Of a stretch of 64,000 nt of DNA, positions 35,371-44,715 are shown one piece after another. The stretch is from Serratia plymuthica NBRC 102599 (GTDB lineage: Bacteria; Pseudomonadota; Gammaproteobacteria; Enterobacterales; Enterobacteriaceae). The notes beneath the pieces were generated by a model. The model had not been told where the DNA came from. It saw only the letters and a program-made list of their open reading frames with translations, and did no database searches. Where the stretch lies: the NCBI RefSeq assembly GCF_001590925.1, contig NZ_BCTU01000013.1, positions 62,001 to 126,000 of the forward strand. The letters run 5' to 3'. The number at the start of each line of letters is the position of its first letter. The first letter of the stretch is position 1. Position numbers and translations under genes: made by a program.

Positions 35371-36116
35371 TGAAAATTGTTGAAAACCAGCCGGTGGTGC
35401 GCCGCCAGTCGCCGGAAACCGGTGCCACCGTCACTCTGCCCGCGCGCCCGGAGGCCATCGCCTTTGCGCCGCAGGAAACTGTGCTGATCGTGGTCGATAT
35501 GCAAAATGCCTATGCTTCGCAAGGCGGCTACCTTGATCTCGCCGGTTTTGACGTCTCGGCCACCGCCCCGGTGATCGCCAATATCAAACGCGCCATCAGC
35601 GCCGCGCGCGCCGCCGGTATCCGGGTGATCTTTTTCCAGAACGGTTGGGACAATCAGTATGTCGAAGCCGGCGGCCAGGGTTCGCCCAACTGGCATAAAT
35701 CCAACGCGCTGAAAACCATGCGCAAGCGCCCGGAGTTGATGGGCAAGCTGCTGGCCAAGGGCGACTGGGACTACGATCTGGTGGACGAACTGCAGCCGCA
35801 GCCGGGCGATATCGTGATCCCGAAACCGCGCTACAGCGGCTTCTTCAATACCCAACTCGACAGCCTGCTGCGCTCCTACGGCATTCACCATTTGGTGTTT
35901 ACCGGCATCGCCACCAACGTCTGCGTGGAATCCACATTGCGCGACGGCTTCTTCCTCGAATATTTCGGCGTGGTGCTGGCGGACGCCACTCACCAGGCTG
36001 GGCCGCAGTTTGCCCAGCAGGCGGCGCTGTACAACATCGAAACCTTCTTTGGTTGGGTGTCGGACGTCGACAGTTTCTGCGATGCGCTCATCGCCCCGCT
36101 CAGCCAAACGGCATGA
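35370..36116 (+). CDS. rutB: Ureidoacrylate amidohydrolase RutB
   Basis: A cysteine hydrolase of the isochorismatase fold, 248 residues, releasing carbamate from (Z)-3-ureidoacrylate peracid. Catalytic Asp in [10 protein letters not shown], Lys in [11 protein letters not shown], and Cys in [15 protein letters not shown]. Second gene of the operon, overlapping rutA by one base. Confidence 0.96.
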   Translation: MKIVENQPVVRRQSPETGATVTLPARPEAIAFAPQETVLIVVDMQNAYASQGGYLDLAGFDVSATAPVIANIKRAISAARAAGIRVIFFQNGWDNQYVEAGGQGSPNWHKSNALKTMRKRPELMGKLLAKGDWDYDLVDELQPQPGDIVIPKPRYSGFFNTQLDSLLRSYGIHHLVFTGIATNVCVESTLRDGFFLEYFGVVLADATHQAGPQFAQQAALYNIETFFGWVSDVDSFCDALIAPLSQTA

Positions 36117-36160
36117 GTTTTGCCTGCTTTACCCTTTAATCATTCATCAGGAGCAAGACT

Positions 36161-36547
36161 ATGCCAAAAACCATCATTACGCCGCCGGGCACCGGCAAAC
36201 CGCTGGCACCCTTCGTCCCCGGCACGCTGGCCGACGGCGTGGTTTACGTCTCGGGTACGCTGGCGTTCGATAAAGACAATAACGTGGTGCACGTCGGCGA
36301 TGCGGCAGCGCAAACCCGCCACGTGCTGGAAATCATTAAAAGCGTGATCGAAACCGCAGGCGGCAGCATGGATGACGTGACCTTTAACTCGATCTTCCTC
36401 ACCGACTGGCAAAACTATGCCGCCATCAATCAGGTCTATGCGGAGTATTTTCCTGGCGACAAACCGGCGCGCTACTGCATTCAGTGCGGGCTGGTGAAAC
36501 CGGACGCACTGATTGAGATCGCCACCGTGGCCCATATCGGCCGCTGA
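36161..36547 (+). CDS. rutC: 3-aminoacrylate deaminase RutC (RidA family)
   Basis: 128 residues of the YjgF/RidA fold, removing ammonia from 3-aminoacrylate. Begins [18 protein letters not shown]. The Arg that binds the substrate carboxylate is visible in [28 protein letters not shown] precedes the ATG. Confidence 0.94.
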   Translation: MPKTIITPPGTGKPLAPFVPGTLADGVVYVSGTLAFDKDNNVVHVGDAAAQTRHVLEIIKSVIETAGGSMDDVTFNSIFLTDWQNYAAINQVYAEYFPGDKPARYCIQCGLVKPDALIEIATVAHIGR

Positions 36548-36571
36548 ATCCTTATCTACAGAGGATCGAGA

Positions 36572-37411
36572 ATGTACTTTGAGATTTTGGGAAAAGACAC
36601 CCCGCTCGCCCCCACGGTGGTGCTCTCTGCCGGTCTGGGCGGCGCAGGCAGTTTCTGGCAACCGCAGATTGAAGCGCTGAGCGAGCATTTCCGGGTGGTG
36701 GTTTATGATCATCAGGGCACCGCCCGCAGCAAGGGCGAGGTGCCGGCCGGCTACAGCATGGCCGATATGGCGGATGAGGTGGCGCAGTTGCTGCGCTCGA
36801 TTGGCGTTGAACACTGTTATTTCGTCGGCCACGCGCTTGGCGGCATGATTGGCCTGCAGTTGGCGCTCTCGCACCCGCAGTTGGTCGCAAAACTGGTGGT
36901 GGTTAATGGCTGGCCGACGCTGGACAGCCAGACCTGGCGCTGCTTCAAAGTGCGCCAGGACCTGCTGCTCAACAGCGGCGTGGAAGCCTATGTGCGCGCC
37001 CAGCCGCTGTTCTTGTTCCCCGCCGACTGGCTGTCGCGGCACGAAGCGCTGCTGGATGAGGAGCTGGCGCATCAGGTGGCGCATTTCCAGGGGACAGAAA
37101 ACCTGTTGCGCCGCCTGAGTGCGCTAATGAACACCGATTTCCGCCCGTACCTGGCGGACATTACCACCCCGACGCTGGCGTTGTGCTCCCGCGACGATTT
37201 GCTGGTGCCCTATCACTGCTCGCATCAGTTGGCGGAGAGCCTGCCGTTCGGTGAACTGGCGCAGATGGCGTACGGCGGCCATGCCATGAGCGTGACGGAT
37301 GCCGACAACTTTAACCGCATTCTGCTCGGTTGGTTGCTGAAAACCCACGGCCAGTCGTCTGCTTGCAGCCCTGCGGACGCCCAGCATGAGCCCACAGGAC
37401 TGAAACACTGA
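36572..37411 (+). CDS. rutD: RutD alpha/beta hydrolase (aminoacrylate hydrolase)
   Basis: 279 residues, alpha/beta-hydrolase fold, about a dozen residues longer than E. coli RutD at the C-terminus. The usual nucleophile elbow reads FVGHALGGMIG, with Ala in place of the catalytic Ser, as in RutD proteins as I recall them. It speeds loss of ammonia from aminoacrylate or malonic semialdehyde formation in vivo. Directly followed by rutF; rutE is absent. Confidence 0.9.
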   Translation: MYFEILGKDTPLAPTVVLSAGLGGAGSFWQPQIEALSEHFRVVVYDHQGTARSKGEVPAGYSMADMADEVAQLLRSIGVEHCYFVGHALGGMIGLQLALSHPQLVAKLVVVNGWPTLDSQTWRCFKVRQDLLLNSGVEAYVRAQPLFLFPADWLSRHEALLDEELAHQVAHFQGTENLLRRLSALMNTDFRPYLADITTPTLALCSRDDLLVPYHCSHQLAESLPFGELAQMAYGGHAMSVTDADNFNRILLGWLLKTHGQSSACSPADAQHEPTGLKH

Positions 37412-37459
37412 GTTCAATCGCCAGGCCCTTCGCTATGGGCCAGCCACAGGAGAAAAAGT

Positions 37460-37987
37460 ATGCAAACCCAAACCCTTCTCGCCAGCGCGCCACTTGTGCC
37501 ACAGGGCGTAGAAAAACAGGACTTTCGCGACGCGATGGCGCGCCTGGGTTCGGCCGTGAATATCATTACCACCGACGGCCCGGCCGGCCGCGCCGGGTTT
37601 ACCGCCTCTGCGGTATGCAGCGTTACCGATACGCCCCCGACGCTGCTGGTATGCCTGAACCGCTCCGCATCGGTGTATTCGGTGTTCAAGCAAAACCAGA
37701 CGCTGTGCGTCAATACGCTGGCGGCGGAACACGAGTCGCTGTCGAATCTGTTTGGCGGAAAAACGCCGATGGACATGCGTTTTTCCGCCGCCCGTTGGTC
37801 CACGCTGGCAACCGGCTCCCCCATTCTGCATGGCGCAGTGGTCTCTTTCGATTGCCGGATTAGCCAAATTGTCAGCGTCGGCACCCATGACATTCTGTTC
37901 TGTCAGGCGGTGGCGCTGGCGCGTAATGATGAAAGCCACGGTCTGGCTTACTTCGATCGTCGCTATCACCCGTTATTGAAGCAATGA
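37460..37987 (+). CDS. rutF: NADH:FMN reductase RutF
   Basis: 175 residues, flavin reductase-like split-barrel fold ([43 protein letters not shown]). Supplies FMNH2 to RutA. It follows rutD after only 48 bases, the position held by rutE in E. coli. Confidence 0.93.
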   Translation: MQTQTLLASAPLVPQGVEKQDFRDAMARLGSAVNIITTDGPAGRAGFTASAVCSVTDTPPTLLVCLNRSASVYSVFKQNQTLCVNTLAAEHESLSNLFGGKTPMDMRFSAARWSTLATGSPILHGAVVSFDCRISQIVSVGTHDILFCQAVALARNDESHGLAYFDRRYHPLLKQ

Positions 37988-38044
37988 TTTACCGATGATG
38001 CCGTAACGCGCACTCACCTGCGCCCCTAACCTGCCCCCCTGTTT

Positions 38045-39376
38045 TTGGAGATGACGATGGCGAATACCTGGTTTCCCCAATGGCGCATGAAGCAAGGCAA
38101 TCTGGACGGTGCGGTGGTCGCACCCGATGAAAGGCTGCCGCTGGTGCCAACGCTGGTTATGGGCTTGCAACACGCGGTGGCCATGTTTGGCGCCACGGTG
38201 CTGATGCCGCTGCTGATGGGCTTTGACGCCAACCTGGCCATATTGATGTCTGGCATCGGCACGCTGCTGTTCTTCCTGGTGGTCGGCGGCCGGGTGCCGA
38301 GTTACCTCGGTTCCAGCGCGGCGTTTGTCGGGCTGGTGATCACCCTCACCGGTTACAGCGGCCAGGGCGCGAACCCCAACATTGCGCTGGCACTGGGCGG
38401 AATCATCGCCTGCGGGCTGGTGTATCTGCTGATTGGGTTTGTGGTGATGAGCGTCGGCACCCGTTGGATCGAACGCCTGATGCCGCCGGTGGTGACCGGT
38501 GCGGTGGTGATGGCGATCGGCCTGAACCTGGCGCCTATCGCCGTACGCAGCGTCTCGGCTTCCAATTTTGACAGCTGGATGGCGGTGGTCACCATTTTGT
38601 GTATCGGTTCGGTGGCGGTATTCACCCGTGGGTTGATGCAGCGGTTGCTGATCCTGCTCGGGCTGATCGCCGCCTACCTGATCTATGTGGTCGTGACCAA
38701 CGGTTTTGGGCTCGGCAAGCCGGTGGATTACAGCGCGCTGAGCCAGGCGGCCTGGTTTGGTCTGCCGCAGTTCACCGCGCCGGTGTTTAACCTGCACGCC
38801 ATGCTGTTGATTGCCCCGGTGGCGATCATTCTGGTGGCGGAAAACCTCGGGCATGTGAAGGCGGTGGCAGGGATGACCGGCCAGAACCTCGATCCCTATA
38901 TCGGCCGCGCCTTTGTCGGCGACGGGCTGGCGACCCTGCTGTCTGGCTCGGTAGGCGGCACCGGGGTCACGACCTACGCTGAAAATATCGGCGTGATGGC
39001 GGTAACCAAAATTTACTCCACCCTGGTGTTTGTCGCCGCGGCGGCCGTGGCGATTGTTCTGGGCTTTTCACCGAAGTTCGGCGCGCTGATCCACACCATT
39101 CCAGGCCCGGTGCTGGGCGGCGCCTCGGTGGTGGTGTTCGGTTTGATTGCCGTCGCCGGCGCGCGCATCTGGGTGCAAAACAAGGTCGACTTGGGCGATA
39201 ACGGCAACCTGATTATGGTGGCCGTAACGCTGGTGCTGGGTGCCGGCGATTTTGCACTGACCATCGGCAACTTCACCATGGGAGGCATAGGTACCGCCAC
39301 CTTCGGCGCCATTATTCTGAATGCGCTGCTGCGCAATCGTAAAATCCTGCCGCTGGCGGACAACGCCGCACGTTGA
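38045..39376 (+). CDS. rutG: Uracil/thymine permease RutG
   Basis: 443 residues, NCS2/UraA family with 14 membrane spans. Motifs LVPTLVMGLQHAVAMFG near the N-terminus and GLATLLSGSVGGTGVTTYAEN in the substrate-binding region. Imports uracil or thymine for the pathway. Last gene of the operon; a GC hairpin follows. Confidence 0.95.
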   Translation: MEMTMANTWFPQWRMKQGNLDGAVVAPDERLPLVPTLVMGLQHAVAMFGATVLMPLLMGFDANLAILMSGIGTLLFFLVVGGRVPSYLGSSAAFVGLVITLTGYSGQGANPNIALALGGIIACGLVYLLIGFVVMSVGTRWIERLMPPVVTGAVVMAIGLNLAPIAVRSVSASNFDSWMAVVTILCIGSVAVFTRGLMQRLLILLGLIAAYLIYVVVTNGFGLGKPVDYSALSQAAWFGLPQFTAPVFNLHAMLLIAPVAIILVAENLGHVKAVAGMTGQNLDPYIGRAFVGDGLATLLSGSVGGTGVTTYAENIGVMAVTKIYSTLVFVAAAAVAIVLGFSPKFGALIHTIPGPVLGGASVVVFGLIAVAGARIWVQNKVDLGDNGNLIMVAVTLVLGAGDFALTIGNFTMGGIGTATFGAIILNALLRNRKILPLADNAAR

Positions 39377-39383
39377 TTCCGAG

Positions 39384-39401
39384 GGCCCGGCCTGCCGGGC
39401 C
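39384..39401. terminator. Terminator between rutG and EamA gene
   Basis: GGCCCGGC and GCCGGGCC pair across a 2-base apex just after rutG; TTATT follows. Converging genes share it. Confidence 0.6.
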
Positions 39402-40319
39402 TTATTCAACCAGCGCCGCGGCTTTGCCTTTGCGGCGAATGCGCAGTTCGCTGACCAGCACACCCAGTACAATCAGCCCGCAGCCCAACAGGGCGACCCC
39501 CGGCAAACGTTCGCCGGCGATACGCCCGACGATCCCCGCCCAGACCGGTTCGCCGGCATAAATGACCGTAGCGCGCGTCGGTGACATGCTGCGCTGCGCC
39601 CAGTTCATCGTCAGTTGAATCAGGGCGCTGGCGATGCCCAGCCCTATCGCGCTGTACAGCAGATAACTGGTGTACGGCGGCACCGCCTCGCCAGTCGGTA
39701 CCATCATCAGGAACGAGGCCAGCGATGCCGTGGCCAGTTGCACCACCGTCACCCGTTTGATATTCACCTTACCGGCATAGGCGCCAATCAGAATGATCTC
39801 GGCCGCCATGCCCAGCGTGCCGATCAATGTCAGTATCTCACCCGCGCTGAGCGTCATATCCGCACTGCTCGGCGCGGCCAGCAGCATCAGGCCGGTGAAC
39901 GCCAGCAGAACGCCGACCCACGACATCACGCCGGGAAAACGCCCCAGTACCAGCCACTGTAACAACGGCACCATCGGCACATACATGGCGGTGATGAATG
40001 CCGACTGGCTGCTGCTGATCGTTTGCAACCCAACAGTTTGCAGGCCGTAGCCAAACATGATGGCAATGCCGATAAACACGCCCGCTTTCAATTCATACCA
40101 GGTCAACCCGCGCAGGGTGCGCAGGGAGAACAGCGTCAGCACCAACGTGGCGGCGGCGAAACGCAGCCCGACGAAAAAGAACGGCCCGCTGACCTGCATG
40201 GCGTGATGCACCGCCAAAAAGGTGCCGCCCCAGATCATGGTAATGAAAATCAGCACCGCTTCCTGAAGTTTGATTTTGGAGATAAGCGTGGAAATCAAGG
40301 ATTTTTTTACTGCAGACAC
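39402..40319 (-). CDS. EamA/DMT-family exporter
   Basis: 305 residues with ten helices in two EamA repeats (MIWGGTFLAVHHAMQVSG, and the second repeat ILIGAYAGKVNIKRVTVVQLA ... SPTRATVIYAGEPVWAG). The frame extends to 40643 through the divergent regulator gene, so I place the start at GTG 40319, seven bases after AAGGG. Exports amino acids or metabolites; substrate unknown. Divergent from the XRE-cupin regulator, with shared operators. Confidence 0.82.
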   Translation of the reverse strand: MSAVKKSLISTLISKIKLQEAVLIFITMIWGGTFLAVHHAMQVSGPFFFVGLRFAAATLVLTLFSLRTLRGLTWYELKAGVFIGIAIMFGYGLQTVGLQTISSSQSAFITAMYVPMVPLLQWLVLGRFPGVMSWVGVLLAFTGLMLLAAPSSADMTLSAGEILTLIGTLGMAAEIILIGAYAGKVNIKRVTVVQLATASLASFLMMVPTGEAVPPYTSYLLYSAIGLGIASALIQLTMNWAQRSMSPTRATVIYAGEPVWAGIVGRIAGERLPGVALLGCGLIVLGVLVSELRIRRKGKAAALVE

Positions 40320-40339
40320 TGACTTGCCCTTAATGCCGG

Positions 40340-40355
40340 GTGCAATATAATGCAC
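40340..40355. promoter_or_regulatory. Operator 1, GTGCA dyad
   Basis: GTGCAATATAATGCAC is a perfect 5-bp dyad around ATATAA. It sits just upstream of the EamA start, in the divergent region. Confidence 0.6.
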
Positions 40356-40386
40356 AGATCGCACCAGTATGAGGGAATGCCTGCGG

Positions 40387-40962
40387 ATGAGCAATATAGT
40401 GCACAATGAAAAACATGACGCGCTCAAAGTGCTGCAATATCTAAGCAGCAACCTGCGCGGATACCGCCAGCAGGCCGGGCTGAGCCAGATGGCGCTGGCG
40501 GAAAAATCCGGCGTCAGCCGTCGCATGCTTGCCGGGATTGAAGCCGGTGACCGCAACGTCAGCCTGGTGGTGCTGGACAAGCTCGCCGAGGCGCTGAATA
40601 TCGCCTTCACCGATCTGATCCAGGCACCGGAAGCACGCGGCAATCATCTGGTGGGTGAACTGGCCTGGCAGGGGCGCGAGCCGGCAAGCCAGGCGGTGTT
40701 GGTCGCCAGCGTGCCCGCACTTCAGCGGGTGGAGCTGTGGGAATGGGCGCTGATGCCGGGCGAACGCTACGACTCGCTGCCGGATGCCGCAGGCTGGAAC
40801 GAGATTATCTATGTGATCACCGGCAGCCTGACGCTGGAGCTGGAACAACAGACCCTGACGCTGGATGCCGGTGAAACCCAGGTGTTCAACAGCGATCAGC
40901 ACTATGCCTACGTCAACCGCACCGAGCGGCCGCTGCGTTTTATCCGCAACGTCGCCTTTTAA
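40387..40962 (+). CDS. XRE-family regulator with C-terminal cupin
   Basis: 191 residues from the ATG at 40387. N-terminal HTH_3 (GYRQQAGLSQMALAEKSGVS, MLAGIEAGDRNVSLVVLDKL) and a C-terminal cupin barrel (EIIYVITGSLTLELEQQTLTL, FNSDQHYAYVNRTERPLRFI). Cupins of this type bind a small ligand. The second operator copy lies inside its first codons, pointing to autoregulation and control of the divergent EamA exporter. Confidence 0.88.
   Translation: MSNIVHNEKHDALKVLQYLSSNLRGYRQQAGLSQMALAEKSGVSRRMLAGIEAGDRNVSLVVLDKLAEALNIAFTDLIQAPEARGNHLVGELAWQGREPASQAVLVASVPALQRVELWEWALMPGERYDSLPDAAGWNEIIYVITGSLTLELEQQTLTLDAGETQVFNSDQHYAYVNRTERPLRFIRNVAF
40389..40404. promoter_or_regulatory. Operator 2, GTGCA dyad (one mismatch)
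   Basis: GAGCAATATAGTGCAC is the second copy, 49 bases after the first, starting within codon 1 of the regulator gene. Confidence 0.5.
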
Positions 40963-41132
40963 TCATCCAGCGCCGCCACTTCTGGCAGCTCTTCCAACGG
41001 CGGCTGGATCCCCTCGGAAATATAGTCTTTGGCGGCGAAGGTGCATTCATCGCCCACGTCGTCTTCCACGATCACATGTTTGATGGCGCCGTCGCTCAGC
41101 AATACCCGTTTGATGCCACGATATGATGTCAT
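40959..41132 (-). CDS. Hypothetical protein, 57 residues
   Basis: A small soluble protein: MTSYRGIKRVLLSDGAIKHV followed by IVEDDVGDECTFAAKDYI and an acidic tail ending AALDD. The ATG at 41132 follows AGGAAAC; the frame upstream to 41318 is not gene-like. Its stop overlaps the end of the XRE-cupin gene by four bases. No family recognised. Confidence 0.6.
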   Translation of the reverse strand: MTSYRGIKRVLLSDGAIKHVIVEDDVGDECTFAAKDYISEGIQPPLEELPEVAALDD

Positions 41133-41294
41133 TGTTTCCTCCGTTAGTGGGCCGGACACACTGCAAGTGTAGTTTAGCCCTCGTCGGCCGCGGGTGTCAC
41201 CCGTCTGTCGCGCGAATGTCGTGCCGCTGTCGTGGCAGTTGGCGCGGCCAGCCCCTACACTTGGCCTCAGTGATGGTTCATTTTGGAGAACGCA

Positions 41295-41759
41295 ATGCAA
41301 ACATACCGCATCAGGCAATTAAGGCTGGAAAAAGGCTGGTCGCAGGAGCAGTTGGCCACCATTGCCGGCCTCAGCACCCGCACCGTTCAGCGCATTGAAA
41401 ATGGCGAACAGGCCAGCCTGGAGACCCTCACCGCGATTGCCGCGGCGTTGGGGTTGCAGGTGAACGATCTCAGCCAGCCGGCACAGCCGGATAACGACAG
41501 TCAGAGCGAACAGGCTATTCGCCGACAGGTTGAAGCGGAAGGCAAGCTGCTGCGCATGGCGGTGCGTTTTGCGATCGTCGACCTGTTTTTGTTCGCCGTT
41601 AACTGGTTTACCCATCCGCACTATCTCTGGTCGCTGTGGGCGATTGGCGGCATGAGCCTGGCGGTGATGATGCGGGCCGCACGCACCCTGCTGCTGCCGG
41701 ACGTTTTCAACCGTTGGCAACGGCAGCGGTTGGAGCAAAAGCTCAGGCGTCTGCACTGA
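41295..41759 (+). CDS. XRE-family regulator with 2TM domain
   Basis: 154 residues. HTH_3 at the N-terminus (RLEKGWSQEQLATIAGLSTR, VQRIENGEQASLETLTAIA) and a C-terminal pair of membrane helices (FAIVDLFLFAVNWFTHPHYL, SLWAIGGMSLAVMM) matching the 2TM domain. A membrane-tethered repressor. GGAGAACG precedes the ATG at 41295. Overlaps the convergent LysR gene by 17 bases. Confidence 0.8.
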   Translation: MQTYRIRQLRLEKGWSQEQLATIAGLSTRTVQRIENGEQASLETLTAIAAALGLQVNDLSQPAQPDNDSQSEQAIRRQVEAEGKLLRMAVRFAIVDLFLFAVNWFTHPHYLWSLWAIGGMSLAVMMRAARTLLLPDVFNRWQRQRLEQKLRRLH

Positions 41760-42666
41760 GTTTCAGCCAGTCCGCCAGCCGGGCGAGTGCGCTGCCCGGC
41801 CTGATTTCCTGTGGCGACAATAAGCAGTAACCGCTGCCGTCCGGCATAAAGCCAAAAGGCGCGCTCAGCAAGCCGGCGGCCACATCATCGCGTACCTGCT
41901 GCCACGGGCCGATGGCAATCCCCATCCCCGCCACCGCCGCCTGCAGGCTGAAGTAGAAATGATCAAAACGCTGCTCCGGCCGGCCAGTCAGCGCCACGCC
42001 TTGCCCCTGCGCCCATTGCCGCCAGGCGTCGGGGCGGGTGGCGGAATGCAGCAGTACCGCGTCGTGACTCAACTGCGGAGGGCCGTCGCCAAGGGTTACC
42101 CAGCGCCGCAGCGTTTCAGGTTTGCACACCGGCCCGACCCGCTCGCTGAACAACGCCAGGCTGTGCAGCTTATCCCCCCAGTCAAAATCGTTGCGCCGGA
42201 TAGCGGCGGTAATGCCGTCATGAAACGAAAATGGCCCGCCACCGGCCACCAGTTGCAGGTTGATTTCCGGGTGCGCCTGCTGAAACGCCGGCAGACGCGG
42301 TATCAACCAGCGCATCAATAACGTTGGCTCGCACGACAACACCAGCGGCGCGTCCTGCGCCTGCTGACGCAGCGTTTGCGCAGTATGATCCAGAATGCCG
42401 AATGCTTGCTGAGACGCCTGAAACAGCGTGTGCCCGGCTGGCGTAAGATATACCCGCCGGTGACGACGCTCGAACAGCGCAATCCCCAGCTCATCTTCCA
42501 GCGCTCTGACCGCACGGCTGACGGCCCCGTGCGTCAGGTTCAGGCTGCTCGCCGCCTGCGTAAAGCTTTCCAGTCGCGCAGCGGCCTCAAAACAGCGCAG
42601 CCCGCCCAGCGACAGCGGCCGATTAATTTTGCGTGAGTTTTTCTCACTGATACTGTCAGTTTTCAT
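41743..42666 (-). CDS. LysR-family regulator (GcvA-like)
   Basis: 307 residues with an N-terminal winged HTH (FEAAARLESFTQAASSLNLT, HGAVSRAVRALEDELGIALF) and a periplasmic-binding-fold effector domain. Divergent from the LysE exporter gene with a 68-base gap, the common arrangement of a LysR regulator controlling an amino acid exporter. Confidence 0.87.
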   Translation of the reverse strand: MKTDSISEKNSRKINRPLSLGGLRCFEAAARLESFTQAASSLNLTHGAVSRAVRALEDELGIALFERRHRRVYLTPAGHTLFQASQQAFGILDHTAQTLRQQAQDAPLVLSCEPTLLMRWLIPRLPAFQQAHPEINLQLVAGGGPFSFHDGITAAIRRNDFDWGDKLHSLALFSERVGPVCKPETLRRWVTLGDGPPQLSHDAVLLHSATRPDAWRQWAQGQGVALTGRPEQRFDHFYFSLQAAVAGMGIAIGPWQQVRDDVAAGLLSAPFGFMPDGSGYCLLSPQEIRPGSALARLADWLKLSADA

Positions 42667-42734
42667 CGTTTGTCACCGCCGGCTATTCCTCTTATAAATC
42701 AGCCACTCTCTTCTGATTTTTTGACAGGATAACT

Positions 42735-43355
42735 ATGACTGAACTCCTCGCCGTCGTCACCATCACTTTACTGGCCGTTATCAGCCCCGGGCCGGACTTT
42801 GCCATGGTGTCGCGCAACAGCCTGCTCCTTTCCCGCCGCGCCGGGGTGCTGACCGCCTGCGGTATCGGCGCTGGTGTGGTGATCCACGTGAGCTATACCC
42901 TGGTCGGTGTTGGCGTATTGATCCAACAGTCGTTGTGGTTGTTTACTCTGCTGAAGGCGATCGGCGCCGCCTATTTGATTTATCTGGGTGTCGGCATGCT
43001 GCGCCACGCCGGAGCTGCCGCCGCTGCCCCTTCCCACGAAGACACAGCCGCCACCAGTGACTTCGCCGCGCTGAAGATCGGTTTTTTGACCAATGTACTG
43101 AACCCCAAAACCACTATTTTTATCGTCAGTCTGTTTATGCAGGTGGTCAATCCGCAGACGCCGCTCAGCGTACAAATCGGCTATGGGCTGTTTATTGCGG
43201 TTGCCCATATTCTCTGGTTTGCCGCCGTGGCGTTGCTGTTTTCCGCGCCGGGCGTCAATGCGCGCCTGCTGCGCCTGCGCAAAGGCATCGACAGAGCCTT
43301 TGGCGGCCTGCTGATCGTCTTCGGTGCGCTGCTGGCGGTCGCCGGCATCAAATGA
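42735..43355 (+). CDS. LysE/RhtB-family amino acid exporter
   Basis: 206 residues, about six helices. SPGPDFAMVSRNSLLLSRR at the N-terminus is the family signature; IGFLTNVLNPKTTIFIVSLF is the second. Exports an amino acid or homoserine-like compound, presumably under the divergent LysR regulator. Confidence 0.9.
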   Translation: MTELLAVVTITLLAVISPGPDFAMVSRNSLLLSRRAGVLTACGIGAGVVIHVSYTLVGVGVLIQQSLWLFTLLKAIGAAYLIYLGVGMLRHAGAAAAAPSHEDTAATSDFAALKIGFLTNVLNPKTTIFIVSLFMQVVNPQTPLSVQIGYGLFIAVAHILWFAAVALLFSAPGVNARLLRLRKGIDRAFGGLLIVFGALLAVAGIK

Positions 43356-43430
43356 GGTTCAAGGATAAGTTCAGCATTCACTTCTATGCTTATGGGGCAT
43401 TTCTTTCAATCACCGAGCGGGGAACGCAAC

Positions 43431-44030
43431 ATGGCAAAAGTTTTGGTCCTTTATTACTCAATGTACGGGCATATCGAAACCCTGGCAGAAGCGGTAGCGG
43501 AAGGTGCGCGCAGGGTCAGCGGCGTTGAAGTCACCGTGAAACGGGTGCCGGAAACCATACCGGCGGACGCCTTCGCCAAAGCCGGCGGCAAAAGCGATCA
43601 AAAAGCGCCTGTCGCCACGCCACAGGAGTTGGCCGATTACGATGGCATTATCTTCGGTACCCCTACCCGCTTTGGCAACATGGCCGGGCAGATGCGCACC
43701 TTCCTCGATCAAACCGGGGGGCTGTGGGCTTCCGGCGCGCTGTATGGCAAGGTCGGCAGCGTATTTTCGTCCACCGGTACCGGCGGCGGCCAGGAGCACA
43801 CTATCACCTCCACCTGGACCACGCTGGCGCACCACGGTTTTATTATCGTTCCGATCGGTTACGCCACGCCCGAACTGTTTGACGTCTCCCACACCCGTGG
43901 CGGCACACCCTATGGCGCGACCACTATCGCCGGCGGTGACGGCTCGCGTCAGCCCAGCCAGGAAGAACTGACCATTGCCCGTTATCAGGGCGAACACGTG
44001 GCGAAAATCACTGCCAAGCTGAAAAGCTAA
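43431..44030 (+). CDS. wrbA: NAD(P)H:quinone oxidoreductase WrbA
   Basis: 199 residues, flavodoxin-like FMN protein reducing quinones by two electrons. [21 protein letters not shown] holds the phosphate loop; [21 protein letters not shown] and [12 protein letters not shown] are WrbA hallmarks. The frame opens at 43386, but 43431 matches the family start and has GGGGAACG before it. Confidence 0.95.
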   Translation: MAKVLVLYYSMYGHIETLAEAVAEGARRVSGVEVTVKRVPETIPADAFAKAGGKSDQKAPVATPQELADYDGIIFGTPTRFGNMAGQMRTFLDQTGGLWASGALYGKVGSVFSSTGTGGGQEHTITSTWTTLAHHGFIIVPIGYATPELFDVSHTRGGTPYGATTIAGGDGSRQPSQEELTIARYQGEHVAKITAKLKS

Positions 44031-44056
44031 GCAATAACCTTCCGTTATCTACCCGG

Positions 44057-44082
44057 TGGGGCCGCGGATTCGCTCGGCCCCA
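44057..44082 (+). terminator. Terminator after wrbA
   Basis: TGGGGCCG and CGGCCCCA pair around a 10-base loop, followed by TCTTGTT. Confidence 0.6.
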
Positions 44083-44236
44083 TCTTGTTGCCAACCCGCA
44101 GCAAGGTTAAAATGCCGCTCAGCCTGCCATTCACTACCTGAACGTCACGGTCGAAATTCGTTCTGCCCGTCTATCACCGGCATTGGCCCTGATGGCGGGC
44201 GTTCTGTTTTTGCGCATAGCGAAGGGAAATAAGTCA

Positions 44237-44581
44237 GTGTCTAAAGATTTTGATGAACTAATAAGAGACATGGATCTTATTATTGAAAATGTAGACAGTT
44301 TCAAGGCTATGGCCCCGCGCGCGCCCGAGCCACCCGTTGCGCCGCCGGCAGTCCACCACTACGACTCGTTCTGCGAGAACGTTGCGCTGAAAGTGGTATT
44401 GAAAGTCCTGCTCTCGTCGGTGGATAAAATCGTCAAGGTGCAGATTGCCAATAAGGTCGAGCAGGAGATCGCTCAGATAGAACAGCAGGTAGTACGTGCC
44501 GGCGGAGGGCCAGTATCGCCTGAAGATCTGGCCCAAATGACGCAGTATGTGCGCCGCACCGTAAATAACCTGTTGGAATAG
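44237..44581 (+). CDS. Hypothetical protein, about 114 residues
   Basis: A soluble, largely helical protein: VSKDFDELIRDMDLIIENVD at the start, a Pro-rich linker (APRAPEPPVAPPA), then helices with heptad-like spacing (ALKVVLKVLLSSVDKIVKVQ, KVEQEIAQIEQQVV), perhaps a coiled coil. The most likely start is GTG at 44237 behind AAGGGAAAT; a TTG at 44183 would add 18 residues. No family recognised. Confidence 0.55.
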   Translation: MSKDFDELIRDMDLIIENVDSFKAMAPRAPEPPVAPPAVHHYDSFCENVALKVVLKVLLSSVDKIVKVQIANKVEQEIAQIEQQVVRAGGGPVSPEDLAQMTQYVRRTVNNLLE

Positions 44582-44715
44582 CCGCGCGACGGTTAAAAAC
44601 GTGCCAACTCTCTCAGGCGATATGAATTTTTACGTTTTTTTTATATCGCTTGCCTTATTCTTTACCCACTTAAGATTAAATTGACTCATTGTCGGCAGGC
44701 AATCCGGGCAAAAGC

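Noticed and set aside
35190-36107. 305-codon frame antisense to rutA-rutB
   Set aside because: Shadow frame over two conserved genes; no recognisable domain.
37973-38854. 293-codon frame antisense to rutG
   Set aside because: Composition dominated by His and Gln, typical of antisense to membrane-protein genes.
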